This document shows, piece by piece, positions 52,178 to 62,201 of a stretch of DNA of 64,000 nt. Both the position numbers and the translations under genes were made by a program. Numbering within the stretch: the first letter of the stretch is position 1; every line of letters starts with the position of its first letter. The notes beneath the pieces were generated by a model. It saw only the letters and a program-made list of their open reading frames with translations. It was not told the DNA's origin and ran no database searches. Origin of the DNA: WRAV01 sp050950205 (GTDB lineage Bacteria; Bacillota; Clostridia; Oscillospirales; Ruminococcaceae); the NCBI GenBank assembly GCA_050950205.1, contig JBMNHF010000018.1:1-64000 (forward strand). Reading direction: 5' to 3'.

Positions 52178-54196
52178 TTGGGAAAAATCCATGTGCTGGA
52201 CAAAGCTTTGGCCGAGCTGATTGCCGCTGGCGAGGTGGTGGAGCGCCCCGCTTCCATTGCCAAGGAGCTGATTGAAAATGCCATCGATGCAGGGGCTAGC
52301 GCCATTACGGTAGAGATTGAAAACGGCGGGATTTCTCTGCTGCGGGTGAGGGACAACGGCGGCGGCATTCCCAGGGAGGAGATTCCTACCGCTTTTTTGC
52401 GCCATGCCACCAGCAAGGTGAGAACGCAATCCGATTTAGAAGCCATCTTAACGTTGGGTTTTCGGGGAGAAGCTTTGGCCTCCATTGCCGCTGTTAGCCG
52501 GGTGGAGCTCCTTTCCAAAACGGCAGAAGAAGAGGAGGGGAGTCTGTACCGCATTGAGGGCGGACAGGAGATTTCTCTGGAGCCGGCAGGCTGCCCAGTG
52601 GGTACCATCATCACGGTGCGGGATGTGTTTTACAACACCCCAGCTCGCATGAAGTTCCTCAAAAAGGATGTGGGGGAAGGCAACGCCGTTGCGCAGGTGG
52701 TGGATAAATGTGCCCTGTCTCACCCCGAGATCAGCTTTCGATTTGTGCGGGACGGCAAGGTTCGCCTTCAGACCTCCGGCGCAGGCGAGCTGTTGCCGGT
52801 GATTCAGGCCGTATACGGCAAAGATTTTGCCACAGGGATGCTGCCTGTTTGCCATGAGTTGCCTGGAGAAGGCATTCAAGTTACCGGTTATGTCACCGCT
52901 CCCTCAGCGGGGCGGCCCAGCCGGGCTTATCAGAACTTTTTTCTCAATGCGCGGTATGTGCGCAGCCGCACCGCCGCCGCCGCTTTGGAGGAAGCCTTTA
53001 AAACCTTAATCGGCCACGGAAAATACCCCGGCTGCGTTTTGCAGATTCACATCTCCCCGGGTTTGGTGGATGTCAATGTCCACCCCGCCAAAATCGAGGT
53101 GCGCTTTGTCAACGAGCGGCCGGTGTTTCAGTGCATTTACTTTGGGGTCAAAAGTGCTCTGATGGCCAGTTCAAGCAACGTCCCCCTGCAAAAGACCATC
53201 ATCGACTCCCAAACAATACAGCCTTCTGCCATTTCCCCTTCGTTGCCTCAGGAGAGGATGACGGCATCGGAATTTCTTCAGCCGTTTTCGGCCAAAAAGC
53301 AGCCGACGGCATCCACTAAGGTAACTTCTATTCCACCAAAACGCCCTGTGGGGGGCAGCGGAGAGCGAAGCGACAGCTTCTTTCATTCTACGCTGGCCCT
53401 TCATGCTTCCAGTCCGGATATCTACGTAGAGCACTGGGAGGGAAACCCCGCCCATCCTCGGAAAGATAGGCAAAATTCCCCTTTTCTCGAGGCAAATTCC
53501 CGGGATAGCTATAGTACAATCAAAGAAGTTGCAAAAAACTCAAGGGAAAACACCACTATTTCTGCAGAGGTTGTTTCGCCCATTCCCGCCCAAGGGATGC
53601 CGGAGCAAACGACAATCCAGGAATCCTCTCCTCTGCGTCTGATTGGAGAGCTGGCCGGCACCTATATTCTGCTGGAGCGGCAGGGAGATCTGGTACTGGT
53701 GGACAAGCATGCTGCCCACGAGCGGCTCCTCTACGAAAAGTTAAAAACAGAAATTGCATACGGAAACCGCCAGGTACTGCTGACCCCTCTCACCTTGGAG
53801 CTTTCCCGGGACGAAGCAGCTGCCCTGCTGGAGCATACAAAACAGGTGGAAGCTCTGGGCTTTTTGATTGAAGATTTTGGCGGGGGCAGCGTGTTGGTGA
53901 GGGAGGTCCCCTTGGAAATGGGGGAGCGGGATATTGCTCTGCTGTTGGGGGATATTGCCGCCAAGCTTTTGGTGGGGCGGCAGGATATTACTCCGGATGT
54001 GTTGGACAAACTGTATTACAATATTGCCTGCAAGGCGGCGGTTCGGGCGCGGGATAAAAACTCCCTTCCCGAGCTAGCTGCTTTGGTGGACAGGCTGGCG
54101 GAAAACCCCCAGATTACCCGCTGTCCTCACGGCAGACCGGTACAGGTAACCCTTACCGGCAATGAGATTGAAAAGATGTTTGGAAGGCAGGGCTAA
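52178..54196 (+). CDS. mutL: DNA mismatch repair protein MutL
   Basis: 672 residues. TTG start at 52178 after AAAGGAGGGG, giving GKIHVLDKALAELIAAGEVV. GHKL ATPase motifs are ELIENAIDAGA, RDNGGGIP and GFRGEALASIAAV. A variable linker of about 200 residues separates it from the C-terminal endonuclease domain, with VDKHAAHERLLYE, ACKAAVRA and CPHGRP. The first reads DKHA where many MutLs have DQHA; the metal ligands D, H and E are kept, so nicking activity is expected. No mutS is present in the window. miaA follows 3 bp later. Confidence 0.96.
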   Translation: MGKIHVLDKALAELIAAGEVVERPASIAKELIENAIDAGASAITVEIENGGISLLRVRDNGGGIPREEIPTAFLRHATSKVRTQSDLEAILTLGFRGEALASIAAVSRVELLSKTAEEEEGSLYRIEGGQEISLEPAGCPVGTIITVRDVFYNTPARMKFLKKDVGEGNAVAQVVDKCALSHPEISFRFVRDGKVRLQTSGAGELLPVIQAVYGKDFATGMLPVCHELPGEGIQVTGYVTAPSAGRPSRAYQNFFLNARYVRSRTAAAALEEAFKTLIGHGKYPGCVLQIHISPGLVDVNVHPAKIEVRFVNERPVFQCIYFGVKSALMASSSNVPLQKTIIDSQTIQPSAISPSLPQERMTASEFLQPFSAKKQPTASTKVTSIPPKRPVGGSGERSDSFFHSTLALHASSPDIYVEHWEGNPAHPRKDRQNSPFLEANSRDSYSTIKEVAKNSRENTTISAEVVSPIPAQGMPEQTTIQESSPLRLIGELAGTYILLERQGDLVLVDKHAAHERLLYEKLKTEIAYGNRQVLLTPLTLELSRDEAAALLEHTKQVEALGFLIEDFGGGSVLVREVPLEMGERDIALLLGDIAAKLLVGRQDITPDVLDKLYYNIACKAAVRARDKNSLPELAALVDRLAENPQITRCPHGRPVQVTLTGNEIEKMFGRQG

Positions 54197-54199
54197 CTT

Positions 54200-55162
54200 T
54201 TGAAACAAGCGGATAAAAAGCCTTTGCTGGTGGTGGGAGGCCCTACAGCCTCGGGAAAAACACGGCTGGCGGTGGATCTGGCCAAAGCTCTGGGCGGAGA
54301 AATTGTCTGCGCCGACTCCATGCAGGTGTACCGGGAAATGGAGATCGGCACCGCTGCCCCCACGCCGGAAGAAATGCAAGGAGTTCCCCATCATCTCTTT
54401 GGGATCCTAAGCCCGAAGGAAAGCTTTTCGGTAGCTCGCTATGTGGAGCTTGCCACCGAAGTGATCGATGAGATTCACAGCAGGGGAAAGCTCCCTGTCC
54501 TTTGCGGGGGAACCGGCCTTTATATTTCTGCACTGACCGACAACCTTTGCTTTGATGAGGCCATTGCGGAAAATCCTGCTCTGCGCCGGGAGCTGCGGGA
54601 GCTGGCAGCGGCAAAAGGCAACGAGCATCTATGGGCCATGCTCCGGGATGTGGATCCCCCCTTGGCCCAAAAGCTCCATCCCAACAATCTGGGGCGGATT
54701 ATTCGGGCCTTGGAGGTTTATCGGGCGAGCGGTCGCCCCATGAGCGAGTGGCAGCGCCGGGCCAGACAGGGGGAAAGCCCCTACCGGCTGTGTTTTTTGG
54801 CCCTTTGCTACCGGGACCGCAAGCTGCTGTACCGCCGCATTGAAATGCGGGTAGACCAAATGCTGCAACAGGGTCTTTTGAAGGAAGTCAAAAGTCTGCT
54901 GGACAAAGGATACCAAGGTACCGCCATGCAGGCCATCGGTTACAAGGAGCTGGCAGGGTATCTTGCAGGGGAGCAGAGCTTGGAAGAAGCGGTGGAGACG
55001 CTCAAGCGGCAGACCAGACGATACGCCAAACGTCAGATGACCTGGCTGCGGCGGGATGAGAGAATCCACTGGCTGGAAGCCGATGCCTTTGACAGCTATA
55101 ATACCTTACTACAAGCGGCTTTGGATGCTGTAAAGGGAAATGGCATTACACTTGCTGAATAA
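54200..55162 (+). CDS. miaA: tRNA dimethylallyltransferase
   Basis: 320 residues, TTG start at 54200 (AGGG upstream). It transfers a dimethylallyl group to A37 of tRNAs reading UNN codons. P-loop GPTASGKTRLAVDLA, then ADSMQVYREMEIGTA, the catalytic region GVPHHLFG, GGTGLYISAL, and QAIGYKELAGYL. No methylthiolation partner (miaB) in the window; it may lie upstream with mutS, as in many Firmicutes. Tight spacing to mutL indicates one transcript. Confidence 0.96.
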   Translation: MKQADKKPLLVVGGPTASGKTRLAVDLAKALGGEIVCADSMQVYREMEIGTAAPTPEEMQGVPHHLFGILSPKESFSVARYVELATEVIDEIHSRGKLPVLCGGTGLYISALTDNLCFDEAIAENPALRRELRELAAAKGNEHLWAMLRDVDPPLAQKLHPNNLGRIIRALEVYRASGRPMSEWQRRARQGESPYRLCFLALCYRDRKLLYRRIEMRVDQMLQQGLLKEVKSLLDKGYQGTAMQAIGYKELAGYLAGEQSLEEAVETLKRQTRRYAKRQMTWLRRDERIHWLEADAFDSYNTLLQAALDAVKGNGITLAE

Positions 55163-55212
55163 GATTGCAGCGCAAATCCAACGCAATATGAGAAGCCTCA
55201 GGAGGTGGAAGA

Positions 55213-56439
55213 ATGCAGGGCAAATGGATCGAAAAGCTGGTTGCCTCCATGCTGGTCCTCTTCCTGTTTTGTTATGTGGGTTTTCAAGCCACACGATATT
55301 TTGATGCCCCGGTAAAAACCGAGACGGTGTACGCTTACACCGTGGCCCAAACCATCAATGCGCAGGCCCTTGTCTTCCGAGAAGAAATGGTGCTGTCCGA
55401 AACGGGAAGCGGCGTCCAAAGCTGCTTGTATGACGACGGGGAGCGGGTTTTGATAGGACAGCCTGTGGTGGAATATCTCTCTTCCATGGCCGTAGGGGGT
55501 AATCGCAGCCGCCTGCGGCAGACAGAGTGGGAAATTGCCATGCTCAAAGAGGCCCAAAACACATCCCTCAGCCATTTTTCCAATGCCGAGGCACTGGGTC
55601 GGGATCTCAAACAGCAGCTGAGCTATCTGGTAAAGATGTCTGCCTCCGGCCGCTTTGATGATGTGGAAACGTTGCGGCCTGCTTTAGTATCCCTGCTCAA
55701 TAAACGGCAGATTGCCACCGGCAAGGAGCGAAGCTTTCAAAGAAGAATCGACAGCCTTGCGAAAGAACTGGATTCTTTGCGCTCCGCTTCGGGGCAGGAA
55801 GTGAATATGGTGGTAAAAACCCCGGTTTCCGGTTATTTTGCCAAGTCCATCGACGGACTGGAAAGCCTGCTTCCTCTGGATACCGCCCGTACCGCCGACT
55901 TGGAAGAACTGCTGGAGCTGTTAGAGAATCCGCCGATCTTCCGCACACAACCTGGGTCAGGGAGGATTGTCACCAGTCAAAACTGGTATGTGGCGGTCAA
56001 GGTGGACAAGTACGACGTCCAGTGGGTGCGGGAAGGGCAAACCCTTACCCTGCAGTTTGAGAATTCGCCGGGGTTTCCCGCCACTGTCAGCCGGGTGCTT
56101 ACCTCCAACGAACGGGAGGAGGCAGTGCTGGTGATTCACTGCAACTATGTGGGAGCCGACACCATCAACCTGCGCCTGGCCCCGGTCAAGCTCAAGTTCA
56201 GCCAGTATACCGGTTTGCGGGTAGACACCGCCTTCCTTCGTTTTCAGGAAGGAGAGCGGGGAGTGTATGTGCTGGAAAACAATGTGGTGCGCTTTAAAAA
56301 GCTTAACCCGATTTATGAAGAAGCTGGCTTTCTCCTTTCTGCCCAGCCGGTGGACCCCTACGATTCCACTACCCTGCGGCAGTACGACCAAATTATTACA
56401 AAGGGAACGGAGCTGGAAGATGGAAAAATTATCGAATAG
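55213..56439 (+). CDS. HlyD-like membrane-anchored protein of the division cluster
   Basis: 408 residues; start after CAGGAGGTGG. A single N-terminal anchor (LVASMLVLFLFCYVGFQAT) is followed by an extracytoplasmic beta-barrel/lipoyl-like domain (VFREEMVLSE, YDDGERVLIGQPVVEY), a helical hairpin of about 100 residues, and a second half with VVKTPVSGYFAKSIDGLE. It is organised like HlyD/membrane-fusion adaptor subunits, but no ABC transporter is nearby. Its 3' end overlaps ylmE by 20 bp, and sepF-ylmH-divIVA follow, so a role in cell-wall synthesis or division is a better guess than export. Confidence 0.7.
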   Translation: MQGKWIEKLVASMLVLFLFCYVGFQATRYFDAPVKTETVYAYTVAQTINAQALVFREEMVLSETGSGVQSCLYDDGERVLIGQPVVEYLSSMAVGGNRSRLRQTEWEIAMLKEAQNTSLSHFSNAEALGRDLKQQLSYLVKMSASGRFDDVETLRPALVSLLNKRQIATGKERSFQRRIDSLAKELDSLRSASGQEVNMVVKTPVSGYFAKSIDGLESLLPLDTARTADLEELLELLENPPIFRTQPGSGRIVTSQNWYVAVKVDKYDVQWVREGQTLTLQFENSPGFPATVSRVLTSNEREEAVLVIHCNYVGADTINLRLAPVKLKFSQYTGLRVDTAFLRFQEGERGVYVLENNVVRFKKLNPIYEEAGFLLSAQPVDPYDSTTLRQYDQIITKGTELEDGKIIE

Positions 56440-57130
56440 CATTGCCGAAAACGTCAAACGCATCCGGTGGGAAATAGACGAAGCCGCCATTGCCGCAGGT
56501 CGCAGGCCGGAAGAGGTAAAGCTGATGGCGGTGACCAAAACGCAGCCTGCTGCCCTGGTCAATGAAGCCATTGCCGCCGGTATCCACCTGCTGGGCGAAA
56601 ACAGAGCGCAGGAGCTTTGTCAAAAATACGAGGAGTACCACAAGGAACAAGCGGACATCCATTTTATCGGGCACCTGCAGACCAATAAGGTCAAACAGGT
56701 GGTGGGCAAGGTAAAAATGGTCGAAAGTGTGGATTCCTTCAAACTTGCCCGGGAAATATCCAAATTCAGCCAGAAGTTAGGGGTTACGACAGAGGTGCTG
56801 GTGCAGGTGAACATTGGGGGAGAGGAAACCAAGGCGGGAATCGAGCCTTCCCAAGCGGAAGAGTTGATTCGTCAGATTGCCACTCTGCCCGGCATCCAAG
56901 TACAGGGACTGATGGCAATTCCTCCCATTTGGAACAGCAGCAGGGAAAATGAAGGTTATTTTGCCCGGATGCATGAGATTTTGGTTGACATAAAGGACAA
57001 AAAAATAGATAATGTCAATATGGAAGTCCTCTCTATGGGGATGTCGGGGGATTTTGCTGTCGCCATTCGTCACGGGTCCACTTTGGTGCGGCTGGGCACG
57101 GCGATCTTTGGAAGCCGAAACTACACCTGA
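56420..57130 (+). CDS. ylmE: YggS/YlmE-family PLP-homeostasis protein
   Basis: 236 residues from the ATG at 56420 (GGAG upstream). Alanine-racemase-like barrel without the second domain. The PLP lysine is in LMAVTKTQPA, with HFIGHLQTNKVKQV, MSMGMSG-like LSMGMSGDFAVAIRHGSTLVR (given here in two overlapping motifs MGMSGDF and IRHGSTLVRLG) binding the phosphate. Members buffer pyridoxal phosphate and affect amino-acid pools. The position just before sepF is conserved in Gram-positives. Confidence 0.94.
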   Translation: MEKLSNSIAENVKRIRWEIDEAAIAAGRRPEEVKLMAVTKTQPAALVNEAIAAGIHLLGENRAQELCQKYEEYHKEQADIHFIGHLQTNKVKQVVGKVKMVESVDSFKLAREISKFSQKLGVTTEVLVQVNIGGEETKAGIEPSQAEELIRQIATLPGIQVQGLMAIPPIWNSSRENEGYFARMHEILVDIKDKKIDNVNMEVLSMGMSGDFAVAIRHGSTLVRLGTAIFGSRNYT

Positions 57131-57292
57131 TGCGGTAACGGTTTGGTATTGCCACATCCTTCCCGATGAGCGCATTCCTTCATGAAATTGTGGTGTGCCC
57201 GCAAGGTACCACTTGCCGGAACGCAGATACAAAAGCAAACCGACTTTATCACAATTGTAATCCCGGGTTCTACGAAAGGGTTGGAGGTTTTT

Positions 57293-57730
57293 ATGGGTAT
57301 TGTAGATAAGTTTAAAAATTTTATTGGGTATCCTGACGACGACTACTATGAGGACGAAGAAGAGATGCATGATGACTCTTCCGAAACCGTGCCGGAATTT
57401 ACCGTCGCCCGGGACGATAAGCGTTCCAATAAAGTTGTGAATATTCATGCCACCACCCAGCTTCAGGTGGTGCTGGTCAAGCCGGAGCGCTTTGAGGATG
57501 CCAGCGGCATTGCCGATCATCTCAACGCCAAGCGAACCATTGTCCTCAACCTGGAGCAGGCCAACAGGGATGTCACCCGTCGTCTAATCGATTTTCTGTC
57601 GGGAGTGGCCTACGCCAACAACGGCCAGATTAAGCGTGTTGCCAACAGCACTTATATCATCACCCCCTACAATGTGGGGATTATGGGTGACCTTCTGGAC
57701 GAGTTGGAAAGCAATGGTGTATTTTTCTAA
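57293..57730 (+). CDS. sepF: Cell division protein SepF
   Basis: 145 residues; ATG at 57293 after TTGGAGG. The membrane-binding N-terminal helix MGIVDKFKNFIGY precedes an acidic linker and the SepF core (VVLVKPERFEDASGIADHL, TIVLNLEQANRDVTRRLIDF, YIITPYNVGIMG). SepF polymerises on the membrane and tethers FtsZ during septum formation. ylmH begins at the base after its stop codon. Confidence 0.96.
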   Translation: MGIVDKFKNFIGYPDDDYYEDEEEMHDDSSETVPEFTVARDDKRSNKVVNIHATTQLQVVLVKPERFEDASGIADHLNAKRTIVLNLEQANRDVTRRLIDFLSGVAYANNGQIKRVANSTYIITPYNVGIMGDLLDELESNGVFF

Positions 57731-58492
57731 ATGAACCTTTCACTGCTGGAGGGAGAAGAAAGGCAGTTTTTGGCACGCCTTTCTGACCTTCACCACATCA
57801 GCGAAGAAAAACAAACCGCCCGCTTTACCGCTTTTTGCAACGAGCGCCAGGGGATGATTGCCCAGGAGTACACCCGCCAAACGGGAGCGAAACACCTTCT
57901 GTACGGTGGATACGCTTGCGCCGAGCGAAGGGTTGCGGGTTTTTTTCCGTCTTGGCAGGATCCAGAGGAGGATGCCTTTCCCATTCAGGCTATCACCCTC
58001 CACCTGCCCCGGGGAGCCAATCTTACCCACCGGGATTACCTTGGGTCGCTGATGTCTCTGGGCCTTGCTCGGGAAAGCATCGGCGACATTGTGCAGAGCC
58101 GGCAAAATTGTGTCCTGTTTGTGCTGGAACGTGTGGCCCCGGTTCTGTTGGGGGAGCTGCGCAAGGTTGGGGGAGTCGGCGTTCGACCAGAACTGGATGC
58201 GGTGGGTTTTGTACCTTCGGTTCCCCAGTTTCGGGAGCTGAGGGGTACGGTACCCTCTCTGCGGCTGGATTGTATGGTTCGCCTGTTGACCGGCGCCGCC
58301 CGAGAAAAGAGTGCCGACCTGATTCGAGCCGAGCTGGTGACACTCAACCACCAGCTTGCAGACAGCATTTCCCGCACCTGTGGGCAGGGAGATGTGATTA
58401 CCATACGGGGATACGGAAAATTTAAGGTAAGCGAGATCGGGCCCCCCACCAAAAAGGGGCGTTTGCCGGTGGTTTGCCTGAAATATCAATAA
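57731..58492 (+). CDS. ylmH: YlmH, S4-domain RNA-binding protein (RqcP2-like)
   Basis: 253 residues. N-terminal and middle domains of the YlmH family (GGYACAERRVAGFFPSW, THRDYLGSLMSLGLARESIGD) are followed by a C-terminal S4 RNA-binding domain (SISRTCGQGDVITIRGYGKF). In B. subtilis a related S4 protein (YlmH) can act in rescue of stalled 50S subunits alongside RqcP. It abuts sepF without spacer. The original division-cluster name is retained because the precise role here is not shown by sequence. Confidence 0.9.
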   Translation: MNLSLLEGEERQFLARLSDLHHISEEKQTARFTAFCNERQGMIAQEYTRQTGAKHLLYGGYACAERRVAGFFPSWQDPEEDAFPIQAITLHLPRGANLTHRDYLGSLMSLGLARESIGDIVQSRQNCVLFVLERVAPVLLGELRKVGGVGVRPELDAVGFVPSVPQFRELRGTVPSLRLDCMVRLLTGAAREKSADLIRAELVTLNHQLADSISRTCGQGDVITIRGYGKFKVSEIGPPTKKGRLPVVCLKYQ

Positions 58493-58547
58493 AGGGTCAA
58501 TTCACAGTCTGGGATTGAGCCATTACCATCCAAAGGGGGAACAAGAG

Positions 58548-59282
58548 ATGCTGACTCCATCGGATATTCGCAATCGACGCTTCGAGAAGGGCATGGGCGG
58601 ATACAAGGTCGACGAGGTTCACAGCTTTCTAAACGAGGTGGCCGATCATTTTGAGTCCCTTGCAGAGGAAAAAGAAGATCTAAACCACAAGCTGGAAATT
58701 CTGGCGGAAAAATTGGAGCAGTACCGGGAGGACGAAGAATCTCTGCGGGCTGCTCTCATTGGTGCTCAAAAACTGGGAGACAGTGTCATTCGGGATTCCA
58801 AGCGCAAGGCGGAAGCCATCATCGCTCAGGCAACCCGCAAGGCAGAGGAGATGGCAGAGGAGGCTCGGGCCAGCATCGATAAGGAGGCCATGGCTCTCAA
58901 CCGTATGCAGCTGGAGGTTGCCCGCTTTAAAGAGCAAATCCTCACTATGTACAAGCAGCATATTGAGCTGATTCAGGAAATTCCGGGAGAGGAAGTTCCC
59001 GCAGAAAATAAGGACAAGCCTTTTGTAGCCAATATCGGCGAGACGGTGGAAGTAAAATCTTCTGGCGAAGAGAAAGAAGCGGAAGAACCTCAGCTTTCCT
59101 TTGTCGCTGTCGACAGCGATGAACCGGAGAATCAGCAGGCCACCTTGGCCTTTGAACCGGTGACAGATGCCGAAACAGCCGAGGACGCCGCCGGGCAGGG
59201 GGATTTTCCCCGGCGCAAATCCAAGTCAAAATTTGGTACGCTGCGCTTTGGCGAAGCATACGACCTGACCCGCAAGGAATAA
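58548..59282 (+). CDS. divIVA: DivIVA-domain cell-pole/septum protein
   Basis: 244 residues; ATG at 58548 after AAAGGGGGA. The lipid-binding N-terminus LTPSDIRNRRFEKGMGGYK with the VDEVHSFLNEVADHFE helix leads into a long coiled coil (about residues 30-140, AEAIIAQATRKAEEMAEEA) and a disordered acidic tail ending in a basic patch (RRKSKSKFGTLRFGE). DivIVA senses curved membrane at septa and poles, steering division and, in spore formers, chromosome anchoring. Confidence 0.95.
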   Translation: MLTPSDIRNRRFEKGMGGYKVDEVHSFLNEVADHFESLAEEKEDLNHKLEILAEKLEQYREDEESLRAALIGAQKLGDSVIRDSKRKAEAIIAQATRKAEEMAEEARASIDKEAMALNRMQLEVARFKEQILTMYKQHIELIQEIPGEEVPAENKDKPFVANIGETVEVKSSGEEKEAEEPQLSFVAVDSDEPENQQATLAFEPVTDAETAEDAAGQGDFPRRKSKSKFGTLRFGEAYDLTRKE

Positions 59283-59399
59283 TAAACCAAAACAAAGCTT
59301 GATTATTTGCTATCATAACTCTACATACCACGCCTTGGCTTTGTCACAAAAGACAATGGGCGGGGTAGTCCACTTGACGATAAGGAGAGAAAACATACA

Positions 59400-62198
59400 A
59401 TGGCTCAGGATTACAACCAAACCCTCAACCTGCCAAAAACTCAATTTCCCATGCGAGCGGGGCTGCCTCAGCGGGAGCCTGTCATGCTGGAGCAGTGGGA
59501 GAAGGATCGCCTTTTTTACAAAATGATTGAGAACAATGAGGGCAAGCCCCTGTATGTTTTCCATGACGGTCCTCCCTATGCCAACGCCGACATTCATCTG
59601 GGTACGGCGCTGAATAAAGTGCTGAAGGATGTCATTGTCCGCTACAAAAACATGAGCGGCTACAAGTGCAATTATATCCCCGGATGGGATTGCCATGGAC
59701 TTCCCATCGAGCTGAGGGCCATCAAGGAAATCGGCTTTGAGGAAGCACAGGACCCGGTAAAGCTGCGCCGCCACTGCCGGCAGTTTGCCCTGCGCCACGT
59801 GGAAAATCAAAAGAGGCAGTTTAAGCGTTTGGGTACTCTGGCCGATTACGACAATCCCTACCTGACCCTCAAGCCGGAATACGAAGCTCTGCAAATTGAG
59901 ATTTTCGGCGACATGGCGGATAAGGGTTACATCTATAAGGATCTTAAGCCGGTGTACTGGTGCGCCGACTGCCACACCGCCCTGGCGGAAGCCGAAATTG
60001 AATACGAGGAAGACCCCTGCAAATCGGTTTACGTGAAGTTCCCCGTCAAGGAGGACAAGAATGGCGTGTTGGCTCGGATGGGGGCTGCCGATCTCTCCAA
60101 GACCTATGTTCTCATCTGGACCACCACCACCTGGACCCTGCCCGGCAACCTTGCCATCTGTCTGGGGCCCCGGTATGAATACGTTGTAGTGTCCGCCAAT
60201 GGCGAATATTATGTCATGGCCAAAGAGCTGGTTGCTGCCACCATGGAAGCGGCCGGCATCACCGAGTATACCATTTTGGGCAGCGCTACCGGCCGAGAGC
60301 TGGAGCTGTCGGTCTGCCGCCATCCCTTCCTGGATCGGGATTCCCTCATCATTGTGGGGGACCATGTCACATTGGAATCCGGTACCGGCTGTGTCCACAC
60401 CGCTCCCGGCCACGGTTTGGAGGACTTTGAAGTTTGCTCTCACTATCCCCAAATTGGTATGGTTGTTCCGGTGGACGACAAGGGCCGCATGACCGCCGAA
60501 GCGGGAGACCTGGTGGCGGGTCTGACCACCGAAAAGGCCAACGAGGTCATTGCCGCAAAAATGCGGGAGGACGGCACCCTGTTTGCGGAACAGGACATTC
60601 AGCACCAGTACCCCCACTGCTGGCGCTGCAAAGATCCGGTGCTCTATCGGGCCACCGATCAATGGTTCTGCTCAGTGGAAGATTTTAAAGAGCAAACCGT
60701 TGCAGAAATTGAAAAGGTGGAGTATATTCCCGAGTGGGGCAGAGGCCGGATGACCAACATGGTACAGGACCGCAGCGCCTGGTGCCTTTCCCGCCAGCGC
60801 ACCTGGGGTGTGCCCATCCCCGCCTTCTACTGCGGGGAGTGCGGAAAGCCCATCCTCAACACCGAAACCTCCAAGATTGTGGCTGACCTCTTCCGCAAGG
60901 AAGGGGCGGATAGCTGGTATATCCGCAGCGCCGAGGAAATTCTGCCCGCCGACTTTGCCTGCCCTCACTGCGGCAGCAAGGATTTGGCCTCCTTTGCCAA
61001 AGAAACCGACACCATGGATGTCTGGTTTGACTCCGGTGTTTCCCATGCCGCCACCTTGATGGGCAACTGGCCCGATCAGACCTGGCCCTGCGACCTCTAT
61101 TTGGAGGGCACCGACCAGTATCGTGGCTGGTTCCAGTCTGCATTGCTCACCGCTGTGGCTTGGAAGGGACAGGCTCCCTACCGCTCCGTTGTCACCCACG
61201 GCTGGGTGGTGGACGGCGAAGGCCGCAAAATGAGCAAGTCCTTGGGCAACGGCATTGAACCCGACGAAATTATCCGGGATTTTGGTGCGGATATTCTGCG
61301 CTTGTGGGTGGTTTCCTCCGATTACCATGCGGACATCCGCATCAGTCAGAACATCCTCAAGCAGCTTTCGGAAATCTACCGGAAGATCCGCAACACCGCA
61401 CGGTATATTCTGGGCAACCTGGACGGCTTTGACCCGGTGAAGGACTGCGTTGCCGACAGTGAGCTGCTGGATCTGGATAAGTGGGCCCTTGCCCGGCTGG
61501 ATGCTCTGCTGGAGCGAACGCACCGCGCCTACAACCACTTTGATTTCCACATCATCTTCCATGCCATTCACAACTTCTGCACCATCGATATGTCCAACTT
61601 CTATCTGGATGTCATCAAGGATAGGCTTTATGTGGAAAAAAGGGACAGTGTAGCCCGCCGGGCCGCTCAAACCGCCATGTATCGCATTCTGCGGGCTCTC
61701 ACCACCCTGATTGCCCCCATCATTCCCTTTACCGCTGAAGAGATCTGGAGCTATCTGCCTGCCGATCCCGCCTGGAAAGCGGATTCTGTGATGTTTAACG
61801 AGATTCCCAAGGCGACTGGAAAGATTGATCAGAAATTTATGGCCCGGTGGGAGAAGCTGATTGCCATTCGCGGCGATGTCAACAAAGCGCTGGAGTTGGC
61901 CAGAGCTTCCAAGGCAATTGGCAAGTCTCTGGAGGCAAAGGTGGTTCTGTACTGCCAGGGCGAGCTGCTGGATTTCCTCAAGGCCAACCAGGACGTGCTG
62001 AGCACCATCTTTATTGTCTCCCAAGTGGAGTTGCAAGGGGAAGGAACCGGCCCTGTTTCCGGCGAGGTGGAGGGCCTTACGGTAGAAATTTTGCCGGCCG
62101 AAGGTGAAAAGTGCGAGCGCTGCTGGACCTACAGCCCCACTGTGGGAGAGAGTGAGCACAAAGCTCTTTGCGCCCGCTGCGCCTCCATTGTGGAATAG
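59400..62198 (+). CDS. ileS: Isoleucyl-tRNA synthetase
   Basis: 932 residues. Class I synthetase: the HIGH-type signature is PPYANADIHLGTALNK (HLGT variant) and the second signature GRKMSKSLGNG. The CP1 editing domain includes WTTTTWTLPGNLAI and GTGCVHTAPGHG. The C-terminal zinc finger uses CERCW and CARC. The length and C-terminal zinc finger suggest the eubacterial, mupirocin-sensitive type. The 117-base region upstream holds AAGGAG but no T-box, although ileS genes of Firmicutes often have one. Confidence 0.97.
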   Translation: MAQDYNQTLNLPKTQFPMRAGLPQREPVMLEQWEKDRLFYKMIENNEGKPLYVFHDGPPYANADIHLGTALNKVLKDVIVRYKNMSGYKCNYIPGWDCHGLPIELRAIKEIGFEEAQDPVKLRRHCRQFALRHVENQKRQFKRLGTLADYDNPYLTLKPEYEALQIEIFGDMADKGYIYKDLKPVYWCADCHTALAEAEIEYEEDPCKSVYVKFPVKEDKNGVLARMGAADLSKTYVLIWTTTTWTLPGNLAICLGPRYEYVVVSANGEYYVMAKELVAATMEAAGITEYTILGSATGRELELSVCRHPFLDRDSLIIVGDHVTLESGTGCVHTAPGHGLEDFEVCSHYPQIGMVVPVDDKGRMTAEAGDLVAGLTTEKANEVIAAKMREDGTLFAEQDIQHQYPHCWRCKDPVLYRATDQWFCSVEDFKEQTVAEIEKVEYIPEWGRGRMTNMVQDRSAWCLSRQRTWGVPIPAFYCGECGKPILNTETSKIVADLFRKEGADSWYIRSAEEILPADFACPHCGSKDLASFAKETDTMDVWFDSGVSHAATLMGNWPDQTWPCDLYLEGTDQYRGWFQSALLTAVAWKGQAPYRSVVTHGWVVDGEGRKMSKSLGNGIEPDEIIRDFGADILRLWVVSSDYHADIRISQNILKQLSEIYRKIRNTARYILGNLDGFDPVKDCVADSELLDLDKWALARLDALLERTHRAYNHFDFHIIFHAIHNFCTIDMSNFYLDVIKDRLYVEKRDSVARRAAQTAMYRILRALTTLIAPIIPFTAEEIWSYLPADPAWKADSVMFNEIPKATGKIDQKFMARWEKLIAIRGDVNKALELARASKAIGKSLEAKVVLYCQGELLDFLKANQDVLSTIFIVSQVELQGEGTGPVSGEVEGLTVEILPAEGEKCERCWTYSPTVGESEHKALCARCASIVE

Positions 62199-62201
62199 CC
62201 T

